64,000 bases of DNA from Pleodorina starrii (Eukaryota; Chlorophyta; Chlorophyceae; Chlamydomonadales; Volvocaceae), in assembly GCA_030267565.1 (NCBI GenBank), contig BRXU01000002.1, forward strand, positions 7,817,001 to 7,881,000, read 5' to 3'. The notes below the pieces were generated by a model. That model was not told where the DNA came from. It was given only the letters and a program-made list of their open reading frames with translations, and did no database searches. Within the stretch, counting starts at the first letter, position 1. Every line of letters starts with the position of its first letter. Shown here piece after piece: positions 20,050 through 32,130 of the stretch. The translations under genes and the position numbers were made by a program.

Positions 20050-22037
20050 AGTAGTCCTGCAGCAGGTGCCTCACCTCATCTCACCTCACCTCACGGGGTC
20101 TTAGGGTTGAGGACCTCGGGATCTAAGGGCGCAACAGGACCGGCATGTTACCGGAAGGTGACCCCCGGTGTGAATTGGTGACCCCAGTCAGGGCCCTCAG
20201 GAGCAGCTGCCCTAATGCCCTGATGAGAATGGGGGGGAGTGCGGAGGGGGGATTGGGGGCGGCTGCCATTGTTTAGGAGGTGCAACCTGAACCCTGCGAG
20301 TATAAGAAGCTGTGGAGCCGCCAGGGCCTAGGGGGGAGAGTGCTCGCCCGCGCGTCTGGCGCGCAGGCCTTTGGCCGCGGCGGATTCGTGCAGTGGACAG
20401 GACGTCCACACCCCGCGATTCGGTTTATCTCGCCATGCTGATTGTGATTCCTCTGTTGGTTGTGATGCCAAGAGGCTCCGCGCCGTAAGCCCCTTGGCTG
20501 GGGAGGTTGGGGGCGGAGGTTGGGACGAAAGCCGCTGGCCAGGTCATGCTGAACCAATAACGCGCGCAGACGACAGGTCTTCGGACGGGCTTTCCCCGCT
20601 TGTGCTTGTGCAGTATAATGGCAGTGGCAACAGCGGACCAAGTCAGCAAGCAAGCCTGGTCCGCACATACGCACGACCAATCCAATGCCGTCTTGTGCCG
20701 GTCCGGAGTGTTCCTTGCTTGATTTGAATCTCGGCGATACAGACACATTCTGCCCGCGGCCGCGGGCCCAAAACGCGCAGCAATGGAAATGGAAATTGAT
20801 TTTTATGTCTTCTCGCGGCCAGGCAGGCAGGCAGCAGCTGCGCAACTGCGAACCCCAAACGGATCCTCGTAGATAGTCACACGAGTCTCACACGCGTGCG
20901 CGTGCAGGTCTTGCACCCAGTGGTGCCAAATCAACGGGAAGATCCATTCCCGATACCACTTCTATCAAAGTGCTGGCGGTCCAGTCACGTCACCGGCACA
21001 GTCCCGCGTTCTGGCCAAGCTCGCCTCACCCCGGCCGACATCCCCTCCCACCCATACACGCCCCCAATGCACGCAACCTCCCCTCCCCTCCTCCACACAT
21101 GCTGGACGTCCTGCAATGCCCTGCCTTGCATGAGCGCCCCCACCCGCACCCGTACTCGCCGCACACACCACTTACCACTGACTGAGCTGCTGTTGCTGCT
21201 GCTGACCTTGCCACCTTTGCCGCTGCATGCCATGCCGCTAGCTGCTGCTGCTGCTGCATGCCACCCCTAGCCAGCCCCCTCCGCAACTGGCCGCCTCAGG
21301 ACCGGCACTCACGCGGCCTTCAGCTCCAGCGGCAAAGCCCCCTCCTTCGCAACACTCCCCCCTCACGCGGCCACCTGCCTGACCGCCACCATGCAATGCC
21401 CTGGTAGGGCCCTTCCGCCTCTTAACGGCGCGGCCGCATGTTTATGCCGGTACTGCTCTAGGGCCCATTTCGTCGCGTTTATTAATCATTATATAAAGCC
21501 AGGCGGCACACTCGCCTGGCTGAACGCCTTGCCGTACTAGGTACGTCTTTGGAACGGCACAACGGACCGTACTACCGGTAGCTAGATAGGTGCGTTTTTG
21601 AAACGGCACGGCATCGATGACAGCCACACCGCGGCTCGACAGCCGCACCGCTTCTCAGTCCGTGATACACCTTTTTTTACCTTCCTTTCTCTCCTTTCCC
21701 GAGGCAACCCAATTTAACTCCACGCACTACTTTTGGCTGCAATGCATGGCCCGCTGGCCCGCTGGCTGCTGCACCAGCATACCCTTCCAAGGACCCCCTG
21801 AATTCCACCCTCACGAAAACACAACCACACTACCACCCTCCCAAGCAGCATATCCCCACTCTGCCCTCTTTTGCATCACTGAAAACCCACAAACCACCCA
21901 CAGCCGCTTTGCGGCCCCCAGGCTCCTCGTCTCGCAACGAACTACACCCAAGGCCTTCACCCCCCCCTCCCCGACGGGCCCGATGGCGGTAGCTCCATCC
22001 CCCCCCAGCATCTCGCAGGCCCCCATTCGACTGCTCT
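20050..22037. other. Intergenic region between convergent genes
   Basis: It lies between the stop of the helical-repeat gene (+) and the stop of the RMD1-like gene (-), so it should hold both 3' untranslated regions. A ~49-base period duplication is visible at 21.54-21.61 kb (AGGTACGTCTTTGGAACGGC and AGGTGCGTTTTTGAAACGGC). GCTGCT triplets occur at about 21.19-21.26 kb. No protein-coding gene is supported. Confidence 0.5.
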
Positions 22038-24636
22038 CTACAACCCCCAGTCCCCCAGCCCCAGCGCCCTGCCCAGCCCGCTGCCCGCCCCCCACAGGAT
22101 CTGCCCCAGCTTGGGCCCGTGCCACTCCCAGCCACGTCGCCGCATGAGGAAGCCAACCACCTCCATACCCGCCATCACCACCTGCGATACACGGACACGG
22201 ACACACACACAGCCGGGCACACGGACACAGCCGCACACAGCCGTACATACATGCATACACGTACACAGCAGAAGAGGAGAGAAGAGAGGGGAAGAGAGTG
22301 GCCCAAACAACAGAAGTGGCAGCAGCTGCTGCCCCACACCTCCGTCCGCAATCCATCAATCGATCGATCGCCCCGGCCCCCCACCTCCCCCCGAGCAGAT
22401 GAACAGGATGGCGGTCGATCAACCGCTGCATCGCAGCTCCCAACCCCCGCCCAACCTTCCGCCCAACACCCGCCGCCCGGCCGTGCAATGCACGCAGCCG
22501 TGTCCCAGCCACCTTACATTTATCCGGTGTCCTGGAGTGGAGCCCCGACACGCCCACATCCTTCCAGCGCGGCTTTCCCACCCGCACCGGTTCAATGGCC
22601 CCTTTGCTCCCGCGCCCCCACTCCTACGCTCCTACCCAATCCATATGTACCCCAACCCCCAAGCACTCACACGCCTCCCTCCCTCCCTCCCTCCCTCCCC
22701 ATACTCCCGGCTGCTGCCGCCACCTCACTGGCTCTCATTGACCTCTCACCTCTATGAGGATGAGCAGCACGATGATGATGTCCAGTCGGGCGAGGTTCTG
22801 ATGCGCCGAGTGGTCCGACCAAATGTCCAACATGCGCTGAAGGACCTGGGGACGAACACACAGGGAGAGGGGGAGAGGGGGAGGGGAGAAGGGGGGAGAG
22901 GTGGGGGGAGAGAGGCGGGCGGGCGGGCGTGTGTGAATGTGGGAGTGTGTGTATACACGGTGTGTGTCGGTACGGCAGGTGTCGGTGCAGCAGGAGGAGC
23001 GGAGGAGGGAGAGGGTGACGGGAGGAGCGCGCGAGTGGGGGGCGGCGCGTGTAGCTGCGTTGGCGTGCTGGGAGTGGTGAGCTGCGCAAGCAAGCGAGCT
23101 TGCGCGCGCGGTGCGAGCCAGCAACAGCGACACCGTAGGGCCGCCACCACCACCGGGGGGGGGGGGGGGAAATTCGATGGCGTGACTGATATCGCACGTC
23201 GCCCTTCATACGTACATGAGCGCCCCCGACGGCACTTGTACCCAAACCGCAGCCCCTCCCCTCCCAGCCCAGCCCATCCTCTCTCCCTGTCTCTCTCTCT
23301 CTCGCTCGCTTCCCTGTGCTTCCCCGGGGAGCCCACCCCACCCGGAGCTCCCCCCCCCACACACACACCACACCACATCCCGCCGCCTCCGTCCCTTCGC
23401 TATGGACCTGTGGTACCTAGTTTATTGCCCTGCCCTCTGCCGTACGTTCGCCCATGTCGTACCAGGAAGCGCGTGTTGAGCATCTCCATTCGCGCCTTGA
23501 TGTCCAGATACTCGCACGCCCGCTCGTACAGGGACTGCATGCCGTACGAGTACGACGATAATGCGGCGCACAAGTGGCGCGACGGAAGGAGTGAGGGGGC
23601 GTACGGGACCGTGGCGCACGTAGGACTCAGAAAGGAAAGCTGCCCTTGCCAGCCAAGGGGCAGGGGTGAAGGAATGGGACGGCGCCTGGCTGGAATAGCT
23701 GGGATGCGGGCTGTGCGGGCTGTGCGGGCGCCGTTGGCGTTTGGGGTCGCTGGAATTGGATTGATGGTGTCTTGATTTGATTTGAGGTGTGTAGACACAA
23801 CTGGGTTGCGTCGTTTGGACGCTCTCGCCGTTGTTGTGTTTTTGCTGTAACTCTAGCGTACTCACTCGTCCGACTGGGTCGGTCTGGCGGACACCTGGCG
23901 GTCGCTGTGTTTCTCGTCATGGTGAGATCTCGGTGAAGGTTCGTTCGGCAAGCATTCAAAATCTGGGCGTCTGTCGGGTCCGCTCTCGCTGACGCCGTTG
24001 CTTCTTTACTCCCCCTCCCCCTCCCGTTCCCACAGAAGTCCCCCCCCCCAAACACACACATACACACGCAAACACACACACACCCCAGAGTCGGCACTAA
24101 CTTAACCGGAAGACGTGGGATCGTACCCCACCGCTGGTCCCCCGGGTGAAAGAGATCGGGGTGTCGAAGGCTGGAGACAATGGTGTCCTCTGGTGCGCGG
24201 GGCAGCTGGAGTGGGATGCCACCAAGAAGACTACAACGCTGCCGCAGAGCAGTGGTGGAGGAATGAGTCTGCATAGGGCCTGGACCAGACTGCATAGCAG
24301 GTGGTGGTTGGATAACTAAGATCGGGCGGCGGCAGGCTTCCGAAGGATATAGGAGGTGGCAATGGCACCGGTGTGAGTGCCCTGGTAGATTACGCAGCTG
24401 TAGAGCATGCGTTCGGTGGACTGAGGACAGTAGGCGCCTGGGGCTAGCTTAGCTGGCACATGGACAATCAGGTGGACGCTGTCCTGTGACGATTACGGCG
24501 CAGCGGTTAGCACTTCCCGGTGCAGTGTGCGGACAAGGTGGTACGCCCCTCCTCAGCAGAGGAGTGCTTCGGCGGTCTCCCGTATGTGGGCGGGTTAGCG
24601 CCCCCGGCCAGTGTCGGCCCGGCAGATATGTAACAG

Positions 24637-24707
<71 letters not shown>

Positions 24708-27163
24708 CACCCCTACACGACCAACACACACATACACATACTCGACCAAACACACACACACACACACACCTCCCAACCTGCAGCTGGTCGGGTGCCCTCC
24801 AGAAGAATTCGGGGATGTCCAGCATGGTGGCAGTCAGGTTGACTGCGGCCTTGAGCAAAAACACCTGATGTACGGCACCGGGGAGTTGTGTATATGCACG
24901 TGTGCAATGTGAATGAAGTCGGGCCGACAAGGCCGGGGGGCGGGGCGGGGAGGGGAGGGGAGGGGAGGCGTGAGCGATGGACACGAAATCAGTAAAGCCG
25001 TTAGCGCGTTACACGGGGGAGGGGAGAGAAGCTGAGCAGAGGGGTGTGGGGGGACAAAGTAATGAGGAAGGCCAGAGACAGTACGAATTCGGAAGGGGAG
25101 GGTTTAGGGTTTAGGGTTTAAGGTTGTTTTAGGGTTTTGGTAGGGTGTGTAGGGGGGTGGGGTGTGCGGGCAAGGGTTAGGTTAGGGTAACGGGGGATGG
25201 TGCCACCACCTCCAGGTAAGCACCTCGGCGGTGACCTGGCGCGAGGTAGGGAGGGGTAGAGGTGAAGGGGTGCAACTGCACGGGCCCCCAGCCGCTGTCG
25301 CCGGATGTTTGTTTGGAAGGAGGAAATGCTTTTCCCCCAAACTTCGGAAGGCGCCGCCCGCGCGCCCCCCGGGCCCCGCGGGCACTGCGTTCCCCTCCTC
25401 TCCTCTCCCCTCCTCTCCTCTCCCCTCCTCTCCTCTCCCCTCCTCCGTCCTCTCCGCTCCTCTCCCTTCCTCCTCTCCTCTCCGCTCCGCTCCTCACCTT
25501 GCCCATGAGCTGCGCCACCTTGCGGCGACTGAGGGATATGGCCCCCCGCTCGGCCATCTCACGGGGCACGTGACGGACCTGCAGCAGCCGGGGGACAGCG
25601 GCAGTAGCAGCAGTAAGGAGTAAGTAGGAAGTAGGAAGTAAGTAGTAGTAAGTGGTAAGTGGTTAGAAGTAAGTGGTTAGTGGTTTGTAGTAAGTAGTTT
25701 GTGGGAAGTAGTTGGTGGTAAGTAGGAAGTGGTAAGTTGTTGTAGTAGCCGCACGCGGCATTAAGCACAAAAGGGCACAAGGGAAAGAAATGTCCGATGC
25801 CCATGTCCAGACCTTAGGAATCGACGATTACAAGGGGAACCGGTTTTCACACCGGTTGCTAGCCGTACAGGCTAGACAGACTGTACGGTAACTCGAGACC
25901 GTGCTCCAAACATACCGTACACACACACGCACAAGTACACACATTTACAAGTACACACACGCATAAGTACACGCACATACACCCGCCCCCGCCCCTCCGC
26001 CCCCACCTCCTCAATGAGCCCCACCATCCGCTCCTCGTACACCGCCAATTTGGAGGACTGCGCCAACGCGTGACTAATGGCCATCTTCACCTGTGTGTAT
26101 GGGGCGGGGGGGGGCGGGGCGGGGCGGGGGGGGGGCGGGGGCGGGGGGGGGCGGGGATGAGCGTTGCATGTGCAGCGCAAAGTCGAAACTGGTGGCCGGC
26201 TGGGGAGATGGGATGCGTCGAAGGGTAGGGGAAGGGGGGGTGCAGGTGCGTCCGTATCTACCTACCACCTGGCCACCCGGGTGGGTGGTGGTCCGCAGAC
26301 CCGCAGCACATCCGTCCCTCCCACTGCCAACCTCCCACTGCCAACCTCCCACTGCCAACCTCCCACTGCCAACCTCCCACTGCCAACCTCCCACTGCCAA
26401 CCTCCCACTGCCAACCTCCCACTGCCAAGCAACCAAAGCCCCCCCTAATGTGTGCCCGTTCCTTCGCTGCGGTTTTCTCTTTTTTACCCCCCTAGTGTGT
26501 GTGTGTGTGTATGTAGTGTGTCTCCCGGAGGACGGAGGACCTGGTGGTTATCTTACCTGGTGATCCGCCGCCAGACGGCTGTCGATGGTGAAGGTGTCGT
26601 TGCGGATGTTGGGCGGGGAGTCGCGAGAGTACACGAACAACAGCTCCTCGACCTGTCGTACGGAGCCGTACAGAGCCGTACGGAGCCGGCGGTTGGGCGG
26701 TTGGTTAGTCATGTATGTGGTTGATGGCCGGGGCCGCGGGGTCGCCTGCTCGGATTGGAGGGCCCTTCCGGAACGCCACTCTTCGCCTCAGCCCCAGCCC
26801 CAGCCCCCCGAGCGCCACACGAAGGGCCAGTCTGAAGCCGCCTGAACACTGATGCTCCCAGATGCTGACTCACTCCTACCCCCCTGCCTGCTACGGTAAT
26901 GCCGTACCCTGAGCCGTACAACGAGCCGTACAACGGGGACGGTCCGTCCTCCACCCCCCCACCCACCCACAACCCCCCCCACCCCCCCCACCCACCTGCC
27001 TCTCGTCCTCATCTAGCAGCCCCACCGCCACCCCCTTGCTGCACACCACCGCGTCCAACAAGGCCTGCTCCTGGGCCTCAGTCATACCCCAGAAAGCCAC
27101 CACACCTGTTCCGGAGTGTGGTCACGCAGGGATGCACGGACGGGGTGTAAAGGTGTGAGATAC

Positions 27164-27194
<31 letters not shown>

Positions 27195-28851
27195 GTGTGG
27201 GGGTGTGGGCGTGTGGGTGTCGAGGTTGTGGAGGGTTGTGAATGTGTCGTTACTGACTGCCGATGGACAAATCGGGACGGGATGGTGTGTAGAACCGGCC
27301 CCCCGCCCAACCCCCCCGGGATTGCGTGACGAGGGATCCGGATCCAAACGAGATCCAAGATTGCCCCCACCCGACCTTGCTACCGTAAGACGCTTTGTGG
27401 AAACTGGTTTGCGGGGAGAACCCTTTCCTGCCTCATGAAACAAGGAAAGGAAGACACCGTCCAGTGACTCGACTTGGGCACGTCCATGCCACGCCCCGGC
27501 ACGGCCCGGCCTTTCGTAACTGACTGCTTCAACCTCAACTGCAACCGCAACCATCACCAATCGCACCGTAGTCGAAAAAGAACACCTCGCCCGGCGCCTC
27601 CGCCGCCTCGCCATGCGGCGTACGAACGTACGACACCTCGGGGTACGCCGTCATGGCCATCGGCACCGGCGCCGCGGCGCCGCCGCTGCCGGCGCGGCTC
27701 AGCGGCGCCATGCCGGTGCCCGTAGTGGGGGCGGAGCCGCCGGCGCCGCCACCAGCGCCGTTGGCCGCAGCGGCGGCAGCGGCGGCGGCGGCGGCGCGAG
27801 CGGCAGCGGCCGCCGCGACTGCCGATGTTTGGGCGGTGGTAGTCGCCGCCACGATTTGGTGCAGGACGCCCTCGAGGGCTTTCCGGTTGAAGGACTCGGC
27901 CACCGTGATCTGCGGTACGACAGTACGGCGTTACCGTACTCGTAAGGGCGTCACAGGTCACGCTGCTGCCGGTCCGAGGCAGGTGCCGGATTAAGGAGGA
28001 GGGTCGCGCAGAGAGCGAATCGGATTCCCGGCGCAAGACAACGCAGGAACGGGGGCGGGGGTCGTCCACAGCACAGGCGGCAGCCGGCGCCGTGGTGAGA
28101 CCGCGCCCCCCCACGCACCCCCGGGCCCCCCTGCCGACAGGAGGTGGGTGCGTCAGGAGGGGAGGCGCAACCACCGATGACCAGTTACGGATCACCGGCA
28201 ACCACGCACGCACGCACGCTACTGGTGCATCCCGCGTCCTGGCGGTTATCAATGACTCGGCCCTGTCGGGTGTCGGCTAAAGTGCCGTGCCGTGCCGCGC
28301 CCAGCCCGCCCGCCTGCCCGCACGCACCACCGTGATCCGGCCGCGCTTCTGCGACAGCGTCTGCGAGGCCGCCGAGTCCGGCGGGGGCTCGATCAGCTGC
28401 TCCTCCGTCTCCTCCACCACCACCTGGGACTTCCTGCTGCTGGCATCTGGAAGTGGCACAAACTTGTCACGTGCTCGTATGGCTCCTGCTGGCTGCAGGA
28501 TGGTACGGCGCAGGAGAATAAAAGGGTGTAACCGTGGCTGGGATTTGCGGTGAGTATTATGTTTGTGTAATTTGTAAGCTTTGGAGCGAGTTGCGGGTCG
28601 TGTTGAAGGTTCGGCACCAGTTGCCGAAGTCCGGAAGTTGAGCAAGGGCTTACGCGCGGTGCCGTCAAGGTGGACGCTGCCGCTAAGGCTCCCGACGTTG
28701 CCGAAATGCGACGTGTGTCGGAGAGGTTTCCTGGGCTGACAGCGCGCCGGATGAAGCGCTGGTCCTTCTTGACATTGCTCTGTCCCGGTACATCTCTAGG
28801 CGTCTGGCTAGGCCCGGCCCCGCTGGCCGAAGGGCCCGCCTGCGCTGACAT
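22038..28851 (-). CDS. RMD1: RMD1/RMND1-type DUF155 protein, 11 exons
   Basis: Member of the DUF155 family: yeast RMD1/RMD8, human mitochondrial RMND1, plant RRG-type proteins. RMND1 supports mitochondrial translation; the algal role is unknown. Exons (minus order): 28851-28654, 28492-28328, 27909-27567, 27105-26996, 26652-26557, 26090-26007, 25578-25498, 24864-24778, 23534-23463, 22845-22750, 22181-22038. All junctions keep phase, giving 491 residues. Family landmarks are VAESFNRKALEGVLHQIV (about 124-141), EVFFFDYGVVAFWGMTE (about 230-245), MAISHALAQSSKLAVYEERM (about 307-326), LDIPEFFW (about 375-382), SLYERACEYLDIKARMEMLN (389-408) and the C-terminal membrane helix LDIIIVLLILIEVVMAGMEV (about 435-454). 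An Ala/Gly-rich insert after residue 140 is lineage-specific. The ATG at 28851 is the first in frame after a stop. The N-terminus is Ser/Ala/Arg-rich, consistent with organelle targeting. Confidence 0.87.
22671..22699 (+). repeat. (CCCT)n microsatellite
   Basis: Seven CCCT-type units lie in the last intron of the RMD1-like gene. Confidence 0.85.
23384..23405 (+). repeat. Dispersed element, partial copy 4
   Basis: GCCTCCGTCCCTTCGCTATG keeps only the first half of the element. It is located in an RMD1-gene intron, antisense to the gene. Confidence 0.5.
24638..24703 (+). repeat. (CA)n microsatellite
   Basis: About 33 CA units lie in an intron of the RMD1-like gene, with a shorter CA run at 24750-24768 just before exon 24864-24778. 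Confidence 0.97.
25100..25140 (+). repeat. Degenerate telomere-type repeat (TTTAGGG)n
   Basis: Three GGGTTTA units are followed by a TTTTAGGGTTTTGG run in an intron of the RMD1-like gene. With the array at 16.64 kb this is a second interstitial telomere-like site, in the opposite orientation. Confidence 0.7.
25381..25446 (+). repeat. CTCCT-rich tandem repeat
   Basis: Units of about 15 bases (CCCTCCTCTCCTCT) repeat directly downstream of exon 25578-25498 on the minus strand, so the sense strand reads AGGAGAGG just after the splice donor. Confidence 0.7.
25619..25742 (+). repeat. GTAAGTAG-rich degenerate repeat
   Basis: Many near copies of GTAAGTAGT/GGTAAGTGG are packed into 120 bases of an intron. 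On the plus strand the unit equals a consensus splice donor, but the host gene is on the minus strand. Confidence 0.7.
26315..26428 (+). repeat. 14-bp minisatellite, 8 copies
   Basis: The unit CCCACTGCCAACCT is repeated eight times without change in an intron of the RMD1-like gene, between exons 26652-26557 and 26090-26007. Confidence 0.95.
26455..26494 (+). repeat. Dispersed ~40-bp element, copy 5
   Basis: CCCGTTCCTTCGCTGCGGTT then TTCTCTTTTTTACCCC, in an intron of the RMD1-like gene and antisense to it. It follows the 14-bp minisatellite by about 25 bases. Confidence 0.75.
27162..27200 (+). repeat. (TGTATG)n microsatellite
   Basis: Six copies of a six-base unit lie just downstream of exon 27105 in genomic order, within the intron following exon 27909-27567. 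Confidence 0.85.
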
Positions 28852-29278
28852 CTAAAGAGCGTTATACGCTAGGTGTCACTATTATGTAGGGTGTCGAGAT
28901 GAACATATGGCATTTTGCTCATAACGGGAGTTAGTACCTTGAGGGGAACCCGCTGTAAATTGCACCTTTCAAGTAATACGCATCCTCCTCCCAAGGAAAA
29001 CTGACGAATGACATGGTTGAACCTTCGCTACCGTTTGGTTTCGGAAGCAACGACGCAATTTGATTCTCAGCAGTTGGCAGCACCAGCACCACCACGCTTA
29101 CAGTAGCCATGTAGCCTCACAGCTTTTTACATAATCGAGTGTTTCTCGTATGACCATGGCACTATAGACCCGGCCTCCGGCGGCTTCCATGGGCGACTGC
29201 GTATGCATCGGAGCATCGGGTGTTGCAGAAGATGGAAACCCGGAAGGGACGTCAGTACTAAAGCGGAGGTCTCAGTAT
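28852..29278 (-). promoter_or_regulatory. Upstream region of the RMD1-like gene
   Basis: 427 bases separate the RMD1 start from the end of the next gene on the same strand. It should contain the RMD1 promoter and the 3' end of the upstream transcript. No clear TATA box or conserved motif is identified. Confidence 0.35.
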
Positions 29279-30394
29279 TTATATACGGCGTAAGTCGTAT
29301 GGAAGTTCAATGACCGGGCCGCATGGAAGACGTCGAAGTGGCTGAGAGGGTGGTTGAGCTGGGACCTGACCGCAGGGGCGCAGAGCACGCAGCCCCCCCA
29401 CACACACACACGCCACCCTGGATCGCACCATAAGAAGCTCATGGAGATGATGAACATGCGCGACCGATCGATCATGCCATGTTACATTACTGTACGACAG
29501 GGCCAGGTAACAGCACAGCTGCGACGCAGCTGTCCGTAAACTGATCAAGTCAGCATCTTCGGGCAACGTTGATCACATCCATCAGACAGGATAGAACGAA
29601 GCTCAGCACTTGCATGCCCCATCCTCAACGACCGAGTCCTGGGTCCCCGCCAGCACGCGAACGAAAGCTCGAAGATGACGCCCCTTTTCCAGTCTGCCAC
29701 AGCGTCCGACACCTTCAAAGGCTGTAACGGCTGTAAGGTCTGTAACGGCACGGAAGACACGACCCAGGGACGCAGATCAGAAGCTCACCCAAGACGCGGC
29801 GCTCATTACAGCGATCGCCATGCATACGATGGCCGTACTGAGCTTTTCCAAGCGGTCCATGCCGCGCCAGAGCCGCCTCATGCGGCCGACGACGGTCGCA
29901 GCGCCGAGGATCAAGGCAGCCGAACCAAGCGCCCCGGCCGAACCAAGCGCCGACGGCTCCCTGGTGCCGACGTCCGGGCTGCGGGTCCTGCCGATCAAGC
30001 CCTGACCCTCCTGGCCCTCCGCAGCGAACGCGGCGAAGGTCGCTGCACAGGCTTGGGTGTAAAGGGCAGTAAGCACCAGGACGTCCGAATCGCGGACAAT
30101 CGCTCGGATTGCGAGGCCGAGGGCAGCAACGTATGCCAGCAGAAACTGTCGGGGCTCCAATGCCAGCAGAAACTGTCGGGGCAGCAGAAACTGTCGGGGC
30201 TCCAATGAAGCCGTCGAGTGGGACCTTGAACAGCTTGCCCGTAAGCAGGTGGGTTCGACGGGCTCGACGCCAAGCCTGCATCGCTGGAATTTACCTGCGA
30301 CAGAAGGCGTCAAACATGCATAGTTAGCCACTGTGCCTTTGAAAACCGTGGCAAGGAAATATCTTGGCAGCCTCGAATGCACGGCACAACCCAA
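29279..30394 (-). CDS. Membrane protein, C-terminal exons only (unrecognised)
   Basis: A hydrophobic exon (about 30160-29797 on the minus strand) encodes AYVAALGLAIRAIVRDSDVL, VLTALYTQACAATFAAFAA and later AALILGAATVVGRMRRLWRG and AIVCMAIAVMSAASW, which look like three or four membrane helices with basic loops. The donor TGG|GTGAGC leads in phase to a second exon (about 29736-29595) with SDAVADWKRGVIFELSFACW. Two further exons can be spliced in phase to a stop near 29279, but two reading frames are possible across the final junction, so the C-terminus is not settled. The 5' end is also unresolved; three tandem copies of an acceptor-like CCCCGACAG|TTTCTG precede the hydrophobic exon. No family is named with confidence. 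Confidence 0.35.
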
Positions 30395-32130
30395 AGATGC
30401 GTATCGGCAGTTTCAGCACGCCAGAAGCATGCACGAGTCACAAACCCTCTGATCCATTCGCGATTGATCATGCATATTATGATATAGTGCAAGTCTGGGC
30501 ACACCACGGTACGCAAACAATTTCGCTTGTTGGCTCCAAATGTTTTTGAGTTTTGGGCGGCCTCGTCCCTGCTCGCCCTTTCCATCTGACCAGGCATCTG
30601 AAGAGGCCAACCTAGTCTGACTGGGCCTGATGGCCGCGTCGCAACAAACGATACAGCGGTAATCTGGTTCGTTACAGGGGATATCAGGCTGTTTGAGAGG
30701 GTTTGAGCGTCCAGGGAGCGATCTGGACAGCACGACAACGTTTTTCCTTCGTGGTGTGCGTGTGCTTCCGACGAAACCCTGCACGGCAGCGCGTCCCGCC
30801 GCCCCACAGGCGTTTTCCCCCCCGCTCACAGCAAACAGGCACCCAGGCGACCGCATCGCGTCTCGTTAGCCCCAACTCCACCCGCCATCGCCTCCTGCAC
30901 CACCGTACCACAACCATCCATCCGCCCTCCGCAGCCCCACTCCAAAACACCAGCACCGCAACACACCTCCATCCTGCAACCAGCACACCAGCGACACGAT
31001 GCGGCCCCCCCTGCTGGGCTGTTGGCCCTCAAGCCCCAAACGAAGCCTACCTAGATAATCTCATGTCGCAAGCACTTGTGTCCGACGACCGCCTAGAAAG
31101 CGTAATTGACGTCACAATGAGGGCCCCCTGCCGGGGTCTTGAAGAGATCGCAGGAGGGCCTCGTGGCCCCAACCCCACGGGGGCCTTCCGCCCGCAGGCC
31201 GGCCTCTACATCTCTGTTCGTGTGGGTCGGGGGCTACGGTCCCATGTCGCTCGCCTGAGTTCAACCGCCCGCCGACCCTGACCGACGTCCGGGGGTCCGG
31301 TGAGTTTTGCCAGTGGGCATACGCGTTCGGATGCGTTCATTCAGGTTCACGTGCAGGAAGAGATTTCAAGGTCTTCCCCGCGGATGGTGTTTCCAATGGG
31401 ACGGTGGTCGTCATCAACATTAACGTCCCACCTGCGGCCCCCTCTCACCGGGCATCCGCCACCGCCGCCGTTTACACACACACACACCGTTTGCAACCAC
31501 ATCCACCACCCTGACCACCCCCACCCCCAAATAAACAGCATTCCAGTTCGCAAGAGCCTCGTCTGTCAACACGGCCGCCAGCTCCATCACTCTCAGCCCC
31601 GTGCTACACACGCGCCGGGGACTAGGCATCTCGACCAGTACATGTTCGCGGGCTGCTGCGTGCTGCCCCCTCCTGTCCTGCTTCTGTCTCAACCCTCCTC
31701 CTCCTCCTCAATCTCCTCCTCGCAGCCAATATCCAAACGCCTCCCCGATGCGCCGCTAGGCTCGCCCCGGGGCTTCTGCCTAAGAACGTGTTTGGCCGGA
31801 CCTGCCTACAGTTGGGCAGGCCCGGCCGGGCGGACGGGCAGGGCAGGACAGCAGCGGGTTCCGGCGCCCCTGCAGCCGGGGTCGCGACCCTCGCCCTCCG
31901 GCCAGCCAGCGACAGCATCTCGTTCTCAGCCGAAACCCGACCCCGCGTTCAGCCATTTCCTGCTTGCAAGAACCCATCACATGTAACTTGACGGTGCAGT
32001 GCGCCCTTCGACGTGTCAGTCCATCCAATCCTCCCCCCGCCCCACCCGCCGTCTCCTCCTCCGCTACGATATGTTCTGTTTACCCACTCCCAACCCCCGT
32101 TAGTCCGTCCGAGTCCAAGCCGCCAAGTGG
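30395..32130. other. Unassigned region upstream of the 30-bp minisatellite
   Basis: Several open frames exist on both strands. One plus-strand segment (about 31031-31130, PNEAYLDNLMSQALVSDDRL) looks more protein-like than its surroundings and could be an isolated exon, but no splice partners or family support it. A CA tract lies at about 31470. Confidence 0.35.

Noticed and set aside
22111..23775. A 554-residue plus-strand frame
   Set aside because: It is antisense to the last exons of the RMD1-like gene and consists of Pro/Ser/Thr-rich low-complexity translation of pyrimidine-rich introns.
27535..28252. Separate small genes around 27.5-28.2 kb
   Set aside because: The Ala-rich segment belongs to RMD1 exon 27909-27567, which continues in phase on both sides.
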